NCBI GenBank assembly: GCA_049324435.1
Contig: JBMOOQ010000014.1
Location: 1 to 64,000, forward strand
Length of the DNA: 64,000 nt
Direction of reading: 5' to 3'
Origin: Pseudorhodoplanes sp049324435
GTDB lineage: Bacteria > Pseudomonadota > Alphaproteobacteria > Rhizobiales > Xanthobacteraceae
The position numbers were made by a program, and so were the translations under genes. Under the pieces are notes generated by a model, which saw only the letters and a program-made list of their open reading frames with translations, was not told where the DNA came from and searched no databases. Positions within the stretch are counted from its first letter, which is position 1. The number at the start of each line of letters is the position of its first letter. Shown here piece by piece: positions 9,995 through 18,175 of this stretch.

Positions 9995-10905
9995 TCGGCG
10001 GCTTCGCTTCGCAGCATGCCGGCGCGCGCGAGCACGCCATCGAGACGCTTTTCCAGTTCGGGCGTCGCCGGCACCATTGGCAGGCGATGCTCGTTGCGAT
10101 CGACGATGCCGAGCCGCTTCGCCATGTATTTGATCGGGATTGGATTGGTGTCGTAGAAGATCGCCTTGTTAAGATCGTGCAGGCGGTGATGCAGGTCCTG
10201 CGCGGTCCTGAGATCGCCGCGCCAGACCGCCTCGCACAGATCGGACAGAACGCGCGGCCGCAAATTGCCGACCGCATTCATCAGCCCGCAGGCGCCGATC
10301 GCCATCATCGGGAACGACAATTCTTCCAACCCGACGAAAATCTTGAAGTCGTGACCGGCCGCGGCGAGGCATTCGGTGACAAAATCGAGATCGAGCGAGG
10401 CATGCTTCATGCCGACGAAATTCGGCGACTTCTCGCGCAGCTCCTTCACGGTGTCGATCTTGATGTCGATCGCGGCCCGGCCGGGAATGTGGTAGATCAT
10501 CCAGGGCAGGTCGATGCCCTTCATCACTTCAAGATAATACGCGATCATGCCGCGCTGCGGCGGCCGCGTGTAATACGGCGTGACGATCAGAAGCGCGTCG
10601 GCGCCCGCCTTGGCCGCATGCTCGGTCAGAATCCGGGTTTCCCAGATCGCCTGCGAGCCGGTGGCGGCGACGATCGGCACCCGCCCCTTGGCGACCTCGA
10701 CCGCGAGGGTGACGAGGCGGTTGCGTTCCTCGGTGGTCAGCGACGCGGGCTCGGAGGTTGTTCCGTTGACGAGGATGCCGTGCGATCCCTCGAGGATCTG
10801 CATTTCTACGAGCCTTGCATAGGCGTCGTAATCGACCTCGCCGTTCCTGAACGGGGTGATCAGCGGCGGAATCGAACCTTTTATTCGTTCCAGCGGCAAT
10901 GGCAT
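9991..10905 (-). CDS. DapA-family aldolase/lyase of the hpa cluster
   Basis: 304 residues with the DHDPS/NAL-type TIM barrel: NGTTSEP loop, LIVTPYYTRPPQ with the catalytic Tyr, and FVGMKHASLDLDF with the Schiff-base Lys. Start at 10905 follows GGGAGG; an upstream in-frame extension would cross the operator. It is the first gene of the leftward hpa transcript. True lysine-pathway DapA is unlikely in this context. I infer that it cleaves 2,4-dihydroxyhept-2-ene-1,7-dioate (or a related 2-oxo acid) in place of the class II HpaI aldolase, which is absent from the cluster. Confidence 0.78.
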   Translation of the reverse strand: MPLPLERIKGSIPPLITPFRNGEVDYDAYARLVEMQILEGSHGILVNGTTSEPASLTTEERNRLVTLAVEVAKGRVPIVAATGSQAIWETRILTEHAAKAGADALLIVTPYYTRPPQRGMIAYYLEVMKGIDLPWMIYHIPGRAAIDIKIDTVKELREKSPNFVGMKHASLDLDFVTECLAAAGHDFKIFVGLEELSFPMMAIGACGLMNAVGNLRPRVLSDLCEAVWRGDLRTAQDLHHRLHDLNKAIFYDTNPIPIKYMAKRLGIVDRNEHRLPMVPATPELEKRLDGVLARAGMLRSEAAE

Positions 10906-10988
10906 GGACGGCCTCCCAAAAATCGACGTCAGCGGGGCAACATCATCGGCGGCCGATGAGCGCTCTTGTTTGCGGGCATAAACCTCTC

Positions 10989-11024
10989 TTGACGGCCAGC
11001 CCGGCGGAATGATTAACATGTTAA
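10989..11024 (+). promoter_or_regulatory. hpaFED promoter with a palindromic HpaR operator
   Basis: TTGACG (10989-10994), a 17 nt spacer and ATTAAC (11012-11017) form a sigma-70-like promoter. The perfect 12 bp palindrome TTAACATGTTAA (11013-11024) sits on the -10, a position where a MarR repressor would block RNA polymerase. The same site lies between the two arms of the cluster and could control both. Confidence 0.6.
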
Positions 11025-11106
11025 CGGTCTCCGGCGGGGCGCGTCAACGACCCCGGTCAACCACGGGAAAGTCCGGCCACGAGACGCCGGCGACAAGGAG
11101 GATGTC

Positions 11107-11490
11107 ATGCCGCACATCATGGTGGAATATTCGGCCAATCTCGACAATTCGATGGACGTTCAGGGCCTCCTGACCGCGCTGCATCAGGCCATGATCGATT
11201 CCGGCCATGCGCCGCTGGAAGGCATCCGCACCCGCGCGATGCGCCGCGAGCATTATTGTGTCGCCGACCGCAATCCCGACAACGCCTTTGTCCACATCAT
11301 CGTGCGCATGCGCGAGGGCCGGCCGAAGGAGGCCTACCAGAAGGTGGCTGAGATGCTGATGGCAGCGGCGGAAAAGTCACTCGATGCGGCCTTGAAGAAG
11401 CACCCGATGCAGCTCGCGCTGGAGATGCACGAGATTACCCAGCTCACGCTACGGCGCGACACCCTGCGCAAGAATGAGAAGGCGGCGTAA
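11107..11490 (+). CDS. hpaF: 5-carboxymethyl-2-hydroxymuconate delta-isomerase
   Basis: 127 residues, the normal size of CHMI. It starts MPHIMVEYSAN; after removal of Met the N-terminal Pro is the catalytic base, as in the tautomerase superfamily. The enzyme converts 5-carboxymethyl-2-hydroxymuconate to its 2-oxo isomer in homoprotocatechuate breakdown. ATG at 11107 follows AAGGAGG. First gene of the rightward hpaF-E-D transcript, 75 bp before hpaE. Confidence 0.88.
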   Translation: MPHIMVEYSANLDNSMDVQGLLTALHQAMIDSGHAPLEGIRTRAMRREHYCVADRNPDNAFVHIIVRMREGRPKEAYQKVAEMLMAAAEKSLDAALKKHPMQLALEMHEITQLTLRRDTLRKNEKAA

Positions 11491-11565
11491 TTCGTCGCCG
11501 ACGCTCGCTTATTTGCATCGCCGGCTTCCGGCGATGCGGCTTCATCTTGCAAGCGGACAGCTCGA

Positions 11566-13077
11566 ATGACCACTCTCGACGACACCATCGCCCTCGCCGA
11601 AAAACACCTCGCGCGCTTCCGCAACGGTGTCGTGCCGCATCTGATCGACGGTAAGCGGGAAACCAGCGCCGACACCTTCGAGACCGCCTCACCTGTCGAT
11701 AACACGCCGATCGCCAAGGTCGCGCGCGGCGGCGCCGCCGAGATCGACCGCGCCGCGAAAGCCGCGATGAAGGCGTTCCGCACCGGCTGGAGCCATACCT
11801 CCGGCGACAAGCGCCGCGCAATCCTGCACAAGATCGCCGATGCCATCGTCGCGCGTGCCGACGAGATCGCCTATGTCGAGTGCATGGATACCGGTCAGCC
11901 GATCCGCTACATGTCGAAGGCGGCTTTGCGCGGCGCGGAGAATTTCCGCTTCTATGCCGACCGCGCGCCATCCGCCAATGACGGCCTGTCGCTGCCGACC
12001 GACACGCATCTGAACTACACCATCCGCCAGCCGATCGGACCCGTTGGCGTGATTACGCCCTGGAACACGCCGTTCATGCTGTCGACCTGGAAGATCGCTC
12101 CCGCGCTCGCCGCAGGCTGCACCGTCGTGCACAAGCCGGCGGAATGGTCTCCGCTTACTGCGCAATTGCTTGCGGAAATCTGCCTCGAGGCCGGGCTGCC
12201 TGCCGGTGTGCTCAATGTCGTGCATGGTATGGGCGAGGAAGCCGGCAAGGCGCTGACGGAGCATCCCGACATCAAGGCGATCGGCTTTGTCGGCGAGAGC
12301 GCCACCGGTTCCGCGATCATGCGGCAGGGCGCGGCAACCCTGAAGCGCGTGCATTTCGAGCTCGGCGGCAAGAACCCGGTGATCGTGTTCGGCGATGCCG
12401 ACATCGACCGCGCGCTCGATGCCTGCCTGTTCATGATCTACTCGCTGAACGGCGAGCGCTGCACCTCGTCGAGCCGTGCACTGGTCGAGGCCTCGATCTA
12501 TGACGAATTTGCCAAGCGCGCCGCCGAGCGCGTGAAAAAGATCAAGGTCGGCCATCCGCTCGATCCCGCCACCGAGATCGGGCCGCTGATCCATCCGCGC
12601 CATGTTGAGAAAGTGCTGAGCTATGTCAGCGCCGCGCGCGAAGCGGGCGCCACGGTTGCGGTCGGCGGCGGCCGGGCGAACGGCGGCAAAGGCAATTTCG
12701 TCGAGCCGACGCTCTATCTCAATGCGCGCAACGACATGAAGATCGCGCAGGAAGAAATCTTCGGCCCTGTGCTGACCATGATCCCGTTCGCCGACGAGAA
12801 GGAGGCCATCGCGCTCGCCAACGACGTGCGCTACGGCCTCGCCGGCTATCTCTGGACCCGCGATGTCGGCCGCGCGCACCGCATGGCGCAGGCGCTGGAG
12901 GCCGGCATGATCTGGGTGAATTCGGAGAATGTCCGCCATCTGCCGACGCCGTTCGGCGGCGTGAAGTCGTCCGGCATCGGACGCGACGGCGGCGACTATT
13001 CTTTCGACTTCTACATGGAGACGAAGAACATCGCGATCGCGCTCGACAATCACAAGATTCCGAAGATTGGAGCGTAG
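11566..13077 (+). CDS. hpaE: 5-carboxymethyl-2-hydroxymuconate semialdehyde dehydrogenase
   Basis: 503 residues, the NAD-dependent aldehyde dehydrogenase fold. Cofactor region is GVITPWNTPFMLSTWKIAPAL, with VHKPAEWSPL. The catalytic Glu is in FELGGKNPVI and the nucleophilic Cys in NGERCTSSSR. The C-terminal block LPTPFGGVKSSGIGRDGGDYSFDFYMETKNIAI matches HpaE. It oxidises the ring-cleavage product of HpaD. It is separated from hpaD by a palindromic repeat at 13078-13240. Confidence 0.9.
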   Translation: MTTLDDTIALAEKHLARFRNGVVPHLIDGKRETSADTFETASPVDNTPIAKVARGGAAEIDRAAKAAMKAFRTGWSHTSGDKRRAILHKIADAIVARADEIAYVECMDTGQPIRYMSKAALRGAENFRFYADRAPSANDGLSLPTDTHLNYTIRQPIGPVGVITPWNTPFMLSTWKIAPALAAGCTVVHKPAEWSPLTAQLLAEICLEAGLPAGVLNVVHGMGEEAGKALTEHPDIKAIGFVGESATGSAIMRQGAATLKRVHFELGGKNPVIVFGDADIDRALDACLFMIYSLNGERCTSSSRALVEASIYDEFAKRAAERVKKIKVGHPLDPATEIGPLIHPRHVEKVLSYVSAAREAGATVAVGGGRANGGKGNFVEPTLYLNARNDMKIAQEEIFGPVLTMIPFADEKEAIALANDVRYGLAGYLWTRDVGRAHRMAQALEAGMIWVNSENVRHLPTPFGGVKSSGIGRDGGDYSFDFYMETKNIAIALDNHKIPKIGA

Positions 13078-13240
13078 GTCTCGTGTCCCGGACGCAGCGC
13101 AGCGGCAAAAGCGCGTTCACGTGCGTCTTTCAACACGCTATGCGGCACGCTGCAGAGCCGGGACCCGCGATGCGATAAACAAATGGATCCCGGTTCAGCG
13201 CCGCACCGCTGACGCGCTGCGTCGCGCCCGGGACGCGAGG
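13078..13240. repeat. palindromic intergenic repeat, copy 2
   Basis: Begins GTCTCGTGTCCCGGACGC, shared with copy 1 at 191-318, and ends CGCGCCCGGGACGCG. The inner part carries GAGCCGGGACCC and GGATCCCGGTTCAGC as opposing arms. It fills the hpaE-hpaD gap. Confidence 0.75.
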
Positions 13241-13254
13241 GAGAAAGAAAACAC

Positions 13255-14238
13255 ATGCCCATCCGCAAACCGAACTTCACGCCGCCCTTCAACATCGTCC
13301 GCGCCAGCCATGTCGAATTCGGCGTGCGCGATCTGAATGCATCTCGCGCCTTTTATGTCGATTGCCTCGGCTATCTTGTGACCGCCGAAGACAAGAACGT
13401 GATTTTTCTGCGCGCGGTGGAAGAGCGCAATCACCACTCCATCGTGCTGCGCAAGCAGAACGAAGCCACGATACCCGCGCTCGGCTACAAGGTCGCGAGC
13501 GAGGAGGACCTCGACCGCGCCGCCTTCTGGTTCGCGCATAAAGGGTACCCGACCTCGTTCCCCGAAATCGAGCATCAGGGCCGGACGCTTCGCACCTGCG
13601 ACATCCACGGCATGCCGCTCGACTTCTATTTCCGCATGGACCAGGCCGAATGCATGCTGCGCAAATACGCCGAGTACAAGGGCGCGCGCATCCAGCGCAT
13701 CGACCATCTCAACTGCTTCACGCCGGACGTTCAGGCATCTTACGATTTCTATACCGAGCTCGGCTTCCGGCTCACCGAATATACCGAGACCGACGGCGAC
13801 AATCCGCAGCTCTGGGCAGTGTGGATGCACCGCAAGGGCAACGTCCACGACATCGCCTTCACCAACGGGCGCGGACCGCGTTTGCACCATATCGGCGTAT
13901 GGACCGCGAGCGCACTCGACATCCTGCACATCTGCGATGTGATGGCATCGTCCGGCTATCTCGCCAACATGGAGCGCGGACCCGGCCGGCATGGCATCTC
14001 GAATGCGTTCTTTCTCTATATCCGCGATCCGGACGGCCACCGCGTGGAGCTGTTCACCTCGGACTATCTGACGGTCGATCCGGATTTCGAGCCGTTGCGC
14101 TGGGGGCTGCAGGACGCGCAGCGCCAGACGCTGTGGGGCCATCCGGCGCCGAAGTCCTGGTTCGAGGAAGGCTCGATCTTTACCGGCGTGCCGGTGAAGG
14201 ATCCGGTGCTGGAAGCGCAGCCGATCGTCGCGCGGTAG
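13255..14238 (+). CDS. hpaD: 3,4-dihydroxyphenylacetate 2,3-dioxygenase (extradiol, VOC fold)
   Basis: 327 residues. It opens the homoprotocatechuate ring next to the diol. Two VOC modules: the N-terminal one starts VRASHVEFGVRDLNASRAFY; the catalytic one has metal ligands in RIDHLNCFTPDV (His), PRLHHIGVW (His) and HRVELFTSDY (Glu), the usual 2-His-1-carboxylate set for Fe(II)/Mn(II). Its length and its ending with the WGHPAPKSWFEEGS block match type I homoprotocatechuate dioxygenases. Last gene of hpaF-E-D; the intervening repeat could reduce its expression relative to hpaE. Confidence 0.9.
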   Translation: MPIRKPNFTPPFNIVRASHVEFGVRDLNASRAFYVDCLGYLVTAEDKNVIFLRAVEERNHHSIVLRKQNEATIPALGYKVASEEDLDRAAFWFAHKGYPTSFPEIEHQGRTLRTCDIHGMPLDFYFRMDQAECMLRKYAEYKGARIQRIDHLNCFTPDVQASYDFYTELGFRLTEYTETDGDNPQLWAVWMHRKGNVHDIAFTNGRGPRLHHIGVWTASALDILHICDVMASSGYLANMERGPGRHGISNAFFLYIRDPDGHRVELFTSDYLTVDPDFEPLRWGLQDAQRQTLWGHPAPKSWFEEGSIFTGVPVKDPVLEAQPIVAR

Positions 14239-14257
14239 TCGCCGCGACCACGGACGA

Positions 14258-14467
14258 TTACTTCCACTCCGCCTCGGGAATTTCCGAACTTTTGAGCAAG
14301 TGACGTAAAAGGCCAGCTTTCAGCGGCTTGCTCCCGTGAATGGGAATCGACAGCCGAACGACACTTCCGGCCTTTCCGTAGATGTGATGACTGCCGGCGA
14401 TCCGTAGCAGCGTCCAGCCATGGCGTTCGACGAGACGCGCAAGTTCGCGTCCCGTCATAGATTTCAT
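14258..14467 (-). CDS. hicA: HicA-type mRNA interferase toxin
   Basis: 69 residues. It begins MKSMTGRELARLVERHGWTL, and the catalytic His lies in GSHHIYGK, as in HicA toxins with a double-stranded-RNA-binding fold that cleave mRNA. It is translated from an ATGA overlap with the upstream hicB. It is convergent with hpaD and ends 19 bp from its stop. Confidence 0.88.
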   Translation of the reverse strand: MKSMTGRELARLVERHGWTLLRIAGSHHIYGKAGSVVRLSIPIHGSKPLKAGLLRHLLKSSEIPEAEWK

Positions 14468-14667
14468 AACGCAATTTCCAGAATGCGTTCCTTGCCACCG
14501 GACTTCGGGGTTTCGACGTCGACCGACAAGCAGCCCTCTATGGCCTCGTGCAAGTTTGCCAGAAGCTCTTCGATGGTGTCGCCCTGACTGGCACAGCCAG
14601 GGATGGCCGGAACTTCACCCCAAAAGCCGCCTTCTTCCGCTTCGTGAACGATGACCTTGATCTTCAT
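14464..14667 (-). CDS. hicB: HicB-type antitoxin
   Basis: 67 residues with the partial RNase H fold of HicB: KVIVHEAEEGGFWGEVPAIPGC, then SQGDTIEELLANLHEAIEGCL. Start at 14667 follows GAGG. The order is antitoxin first, then toxin, with a 4 bp overlap. No DNA-binding domain follows the HicB fold, so autoregulation may need a partner. Confidence 0.87.
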   Translation of the reverse strand: MKIKVIVHEAEEGGFWGEVPAIPGCASQGDTIEELLANLHEAIEGCLSVDVETPKSGGKERILEIAL

Positions 14668-14748
14668 CGGATAACCTCGCTCAGCGCGCAATGTACGGCA
14701 CGTCCGGACGCTTTCAAGATCAATAGAGCATGGCGAAAGCCAGCGCAC

Positions 14749-14777
14749 TTGACATTATAGGAATAAAAGCATATAGG
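14749..14777 (+). promoter_or_regulatory. near-consensus sigma-70 promoter
   Basis: TTGACA (14749-14754), 17 nt spacer, TATAGG (14772-14777), the best -35/-10 match noticed in this window. It fires rightward, away from hicBA, with a predicted start near 14784. No protein gene with a ribosome site follows it; the next 390 nt are hairpin-rich. Confidence 0.65.
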
Positions 14778-14783
14778 TGACCC

Positions 14784-15170
14784 GCCTCGCTCATGAGGGG
14801 CGTCAACCGGTGACGCCGATTGATGGAGCGGGGTGCGGCGCCTGCGGGTGCGGCTTCGTCAGCCGCACTCCCGGGAGGCCCCGGGACCCCGCTCTACGGG
14901 CACTACGACCCGTGCGCGAGGAGCTCGCTGATACGGCCTGCGTCCGGTTCGGTCGCAGGCACGCAAACGCGGCCCCGGGGACTGAATGCGGAGCCACGCT
15001 CCGCAGAAGAACGCCGCCAAATAGGCCCGGCGGGAGCGATTCCGCCAGGTGATGCGCCGGAAGGCGGCCGTGCGCTGGCAACAGTGTGCGGCATATCAGG
15101 AATGCCCTGCGTCTTTCGGCGCATCATTCCCCTCACCTTCCACTCTGGCGTGCCCGCGCCAGTCAAATAA
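14784..15170 (+). ncRNA. candidate structured RNA of unknown type
   Basis: No convincing gene in this gap, but dense perfect dyads lie downstream of a strong promoter. These are GGCGTC/GACGCC (14799-14817); an outer stem AGCGGGGT/ACCCCGCT (14827-14834 with 14886-14893) enclosing GTGCGGCT/AGCCGCAC (14848-14868) and CCCGGG/CCCGGG (14870-14885); ACGGG/CCCGT (14896-14913); GCCTGCG/CGCAGGC (14936-14960); TGCGGAGC/GCTCCGCA (14987-15005); GGCGG/CCGCC (15029-15046); and CTGGCG/CGCCAG (15145-15162). No poly-U terminator is seen. It does not fit the conserved cores of RNase P RNA, 4.5S RNA or two-piece tmRNA that I know. High GC alone gives some dyads, so the call is tentative. Confidence 0.4.
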
Positions 15171-15234
15171 CAGGGCCGGCGGAGCTTTGCCTTGGGAGAT
15201 GATGATCGAAGCCCACATGAAGCGAAGCAAAATG

Positions 15235-15278
15235 CGGGAATGCCGCTCCCGGATTTCGCTGCGCTCCATCCGGGCTAC
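15235..15278. repeat. REP-like hairpin downstream of pntB
   Basis: CCCGGAT-N13-ATCCGGG (15248-15274), followed by CTACC. A common type of intergenic palindrome in related genomes. It ends 20 bp from the pntB stop and may end the pnt transcript. Confidence 0.5.
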
Positions 15279-15294
15279 CGAAGCTGCAGCAGGC

Positions 15295-16689
15295 TCACAT
15301 CGCCTTGACGATGTTCTCGGTCATCTTCTTGGCGTCGCCGAGCAGCATCATCGTGTTGTCGCGATAGAACAGCGGATTGTCGATACCGGCATAGCCGGAG
15401 GCGAGCGAGCGCTTGTTGAACATCACGGTGCCGCCCTTCCACACCTGCAGCACCGGCATGCCGTAGATCGGCGACGATGGATCGTCCTCAGCGGCCGGAT
15501 TGGTCACGTCGTTGGCACCGATGACGTAAACCACGTCGGCCTGCGGGAATTCCGAGTTGATGTCCTCGAGCTCGAACACCTCGTCATAGGGCACGTTGGC
15601 TTCCGCAAGCAGCACATTCATGTGGCCGGGCATGCGGCCCGCCACCGGATGGATCGCATATTTGACCTCGACGCCTTCCTTCTTGAGATGATCGGCCATC
15701 TCGCGCAGCGCGTGCTGGGCCTGCGCCACCGCCATGCCGTAGCCCGGCACGATGATGACCTTGCTGGCATTCTTCATGATGTAGGCGGCGTCTTCGGCCG
15801 AACCGAGCTTCACCGGCTTCTGCTCGCCGCCGCCGCCAGGCCCCGCCACCTCGCCGCCGAAGCCGCCGAGGATGACCGAGATGAAACTCCGGTTCATGCC
15901 CTTGCACATGATGTAGGACAGGATCGCACCGGACGAGCCGACCAGCGCACCGGTGATGATCAGCGCCGAATTGCCGAGCGTGAAGCCGATGCCGGCGGCC
16001 GCCCAGCCCGAATAGGAATTCAGCATCGAGATCACGACCGGCATGTCGGCGCCGCCGATCGGGATGATGATCAGCACGCCGAAGACGAGCGAGGCGATCA
16101 CCAGCAGCCAGAACGCCGTGTGGCTTTCGGTGCGCGCCAGAACCGCGATCAGCACCAGGATCGCGATCCCGAGTCCGATATTGATGGCGTGCCGCGCCGG
16201 CAGCATGATCGGCGCGCCGCTCATGCGGCCGGACAGCTTGGCGAAAGCAATCACCGAACCGGTGAAGGTGATGGCGCCGATTGCGGTGCCGAGCGCCATC
16301 TCGATCAGGCTTGCGCCCTTGATCGCGCCGACATTGCCGATGCCGAAGGCCGCAGGGGCATACAGGGCGCCTGCGGCGACCAGCACCGCCGCCATGCCGA
16401 CCAGCGAGTGGAAGGCTGCGACCAGTTCCGGCATCGCCGTCATTGGCACCTTGCGGGCGATCATCGCTCCAATGCCGCCACCGATGGCGATGCCCAGGAT
16501 GACGAGCAGCCAGGCGATACCGCCGGCCGGAGGATGCGATGCGAGCGTGGTCAGAATGGCGATGGTCATGCCCGCCATGCCGAACAGATTGCCCTGCCGG
16601 CTGGTCTCCGGAGACGACAGCCCGCGCAACGCCAGGATGAACAGAACGCCTGCGACGAGATACAGCAGCGCGACGAGATTCGGGGTCAT
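15295..16689 (-). CDS. pntB: proton-translocating NAD(P) transhydrogenase subunit beta
   Basis: 464 residues, typical length. The N-terminal two thirds form hydrophobic helices (domain II); the C-terminal domain III carries the NADP(H) site with VIIVPGYGMAVAQAQHAL and later DVVYVIGANDVTNPAAEDDP. With PntA1 and PntA2 it couples proton entry to hydride transfer from NADH to NADP+, supplying NADPH. It starts 7 bp after pntA2. Confidence 0.95.
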   Translation of the reverse strand: MTPNLVALLYLVAGVLFILALRGLSSPETSRQGNLFGMAGMTIAILTTLASHPPAGGIAWLLVILGIAIGGGIGAMIARKVPMTAMPELVAAFHSLVGMAAVLVAAGALYAPAAFGIGNVGAIKGASLIEMALGTAIGAITFTGSVIAFAKLSGRMSGAPIMLPARHAINIGLGIAILVLIAVLARTESHTAFWLLVIASLVFGVLIIIPIGGADMPVVISMLNSYSGWAAAGIGFTLGNSALIITGALVGSSGAILSYIMCKGMNRSFISVILGGFGGEVAGPGGGGEQKPVKLGSAEDAAYIMKNASKVIIVPGYGMAVAQAQHALREMADHLKKEGVEVKYAIHPVAGRMPGHMNVLLAEANVPYDEVFELEDINSEFPQADVVYVIGANDVTNPAAEDDPSSPIYGMPVLQVWKGGTVMFNKRSLASGYAGIDNPLFYRDNTMMLLGDAKKMTENIVKAM

Positions 16690-16696
16690 GCCGCGC

Positions 16697-17005
16697 TCAC
16701 TTCTTTTCCTTCTTCTGGTACATCGCGAGCATGCGCTGCGTGACCAGGAAGCCGCCGAAGATGTTGATGGAGGCGAAGATCAGCGCGACGAACCCGACGC
16801 CCCGCGCAAAGGTCGTGCCCGATTCCATGATCGGCACACCGACCGCAAGCAGCGCGCCGACCACGATCACCGACGAAATCGCGTTGGTCACCGACATCAG
16901 CGGCGTATGCAACGCCGGCGTCACCGACCAGACGACGTAATAGCCGACGAAAACCGCCATTACGAAAATCGAGAACTGGAAGACAAAGGGATCGACGTGG
17001 TCCAT
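16697..17005 (-). CDS. pntA2: NAD(P) transhydrogenase subunit alpha part 2
   Basis: 102 residues with three hydrophobic segments (about 9-30, 38-58 and 66-88) and a KKEKK tail. In many alphaproteobacteria the membrane part of PntA is this separate polypeptide. It is placed 12 bp after pntA1 and 7 bp before pntB, which supports one transhydrogenase complex. Confidence 0.92.
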   Translation of the reverse strand: MDHVDPFVFQFSIFVMAVFVGYYVVWSVTPALHTPLMSVTNAISSVIVVGALLAVGVPIMESGTTFARGVGFVALIFASINIFGGFLVTQRMLAMYQKKEKK

Positions 17006-17017
17006 GCGTTATGCCTC

Positions 17018-18145
17018 TCAGGCCTTCGGCTGGAAATTCGGATGCACGACTTTGCCGTCGCGCGTCAGCAGGGTGCCCTTGACGATCTCGTCGTCCCAGT
17101 TGATCGCAAGCTTCTTCTCTTTCTTGTCGATCAGGCTTTCGAGGAAGGTCAGAAGGTTTTTTGCATAAAGCGCCGACGCGGACGCGGCGAGCCGGCCGGG
17201 CATGTTAAGATGCCCAACAATCTTGACGCCGTTCACGGATACGACCTCGCCCGGCTTTACGCCTTCAACATTGCCGCCGCGCTCCACCGCAAGATCGACG
17301 ATAACCGAACCCGGCCGCATCGAGGCAACCATCTCCGCCGAAACGAGCCTCGGCGCCGGCCGCCCAGGGATCAGCGCGGTCGTGATCACGATGTCCTGCT
17401 TCTTGATGTGATCGGCGATCAGCGCAGCCTGCTTGGCCTGATACTCTTTCGACATTTCCTTGGCGTAGCCGCCTGCGGTCTCGGCTTGCTTGAATTCCTC
17501 GTCCTCGACCGCGATGAATTTCGCGCCAAGGCTCTGCACCTGCTCCTTCACCGCGGGCCGCACGTCAGTTGCGGTGACGACGGCACCGAGCCGGCGCGCG
17601 GTCGCGATGGCCTGCAGACCGGCGACGCCGACACCCATGATGAAGGCCTTCGCCGCCGGCACCGTGCCCGCCGGCGTCATCATCATCGGCAGCGCGCGGC
17701 CATATTCGGCGGCGGCATCGATCACGGCGCGATAGCCCGCAAGATTGGCCTGGCTCGACAGCACGTCCATGGATTGCGCGCGGGTGATGCGCGGCATCAA
17801 TTCCATGGCGAAGGTTGTCAGCTTGGCATTGGCGAATGCGTTGATGGCGGCATCGTTGCCGTAAGGATCCATCAGGGCAACCAGAATGGCGCCCGGCTTG
17901 TAGTCGAGCAGCTCGTCTGCACGCGGGCGCCGTACCCGAAGCACGACATCCGCGTCCTTGACGGCGTCCTTCGTCACCGTCGCTCCTGCGGCGGCATAGT
18001 CCGCGTCGAGGATACCGGACTGCACGCCCGCGTGAGGCTCGACCGCAACTTCGGCACCAAGTCCGATCAGCTTTTTGACGGTTTCCGGCGTCCCAGCAAC
18101 GCGCGGCTCTGTCTTGTCGGACTCCGCAGCAACCGCGATTTTCAT
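17018..18145 (-). CDS. pntA1: NAD(P) transhydrogenase subunit alpha part 1
   Basis: 375 residues, soluble NAD(H)-binding domain I. It starts MKIAVAAESDKTEPRVAGTPETVKKL; the Rossmann fold is at MGVGVAGLQAIATARRLGA, followed by the alanine-dehydrogenase-like VTATDVRPAVKEQVQSLGAKF. ATG at 18145 was chosen over an upstream in-frame start because the family begins MKIAV and a G-rich ribosome site precedes it. Confidence 0.94.
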   Translation of the reverse strand: MKIAVAAESDKTEPRVAGTPETVKKLIGLGAEVAVEPHAGVQSGILDADYAAAGATVTKDAVKDADVVLRVRRPRADELLDYKPGAILVALMDPYGNDAAINAFANAKLTTFAMELMPRITRAQSMDVLSSQANLAGYRAVIDAAAEYGRALPMMMTPAGTVPAAKAFIMGVGVAGLQAIATARRLGAVVTATDVRPAVKEQVQSLGAKFIAVEDEEFKQAETAGGYAKEMSKEYQAKQAALIADHIKKQDIVITTALIPGRPAPRLVSAEMVASMRPGSVIVDLAVERGGNVEGVKPGEVVSVNGVKIVGHLNMPGRLAASASALYAKNLLTFLESLIDKKEKKLAINWDDEIVKGTLLTRDGKVVHPNFQPKA

Positions 18146-18175
18146 ATGGCCCCCCGGCCTCACACAACTACGACG

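Noticed and set aside
14777..15170. Overlapping small frames (91 and 116 codons plus, 87 and 92 codons minus) in the gap after hicB
   Set aside because: No ribosome site, no family features, and codon third positions show no bias; the hairpin content fits RNA better.
14784..15170. Known large RNAs (RNase P RNA, tmRNA, 4.5S RNA)
   Set aside because: The conserved cores and the tmRNA tag-coding stretch that I can recall are not present.
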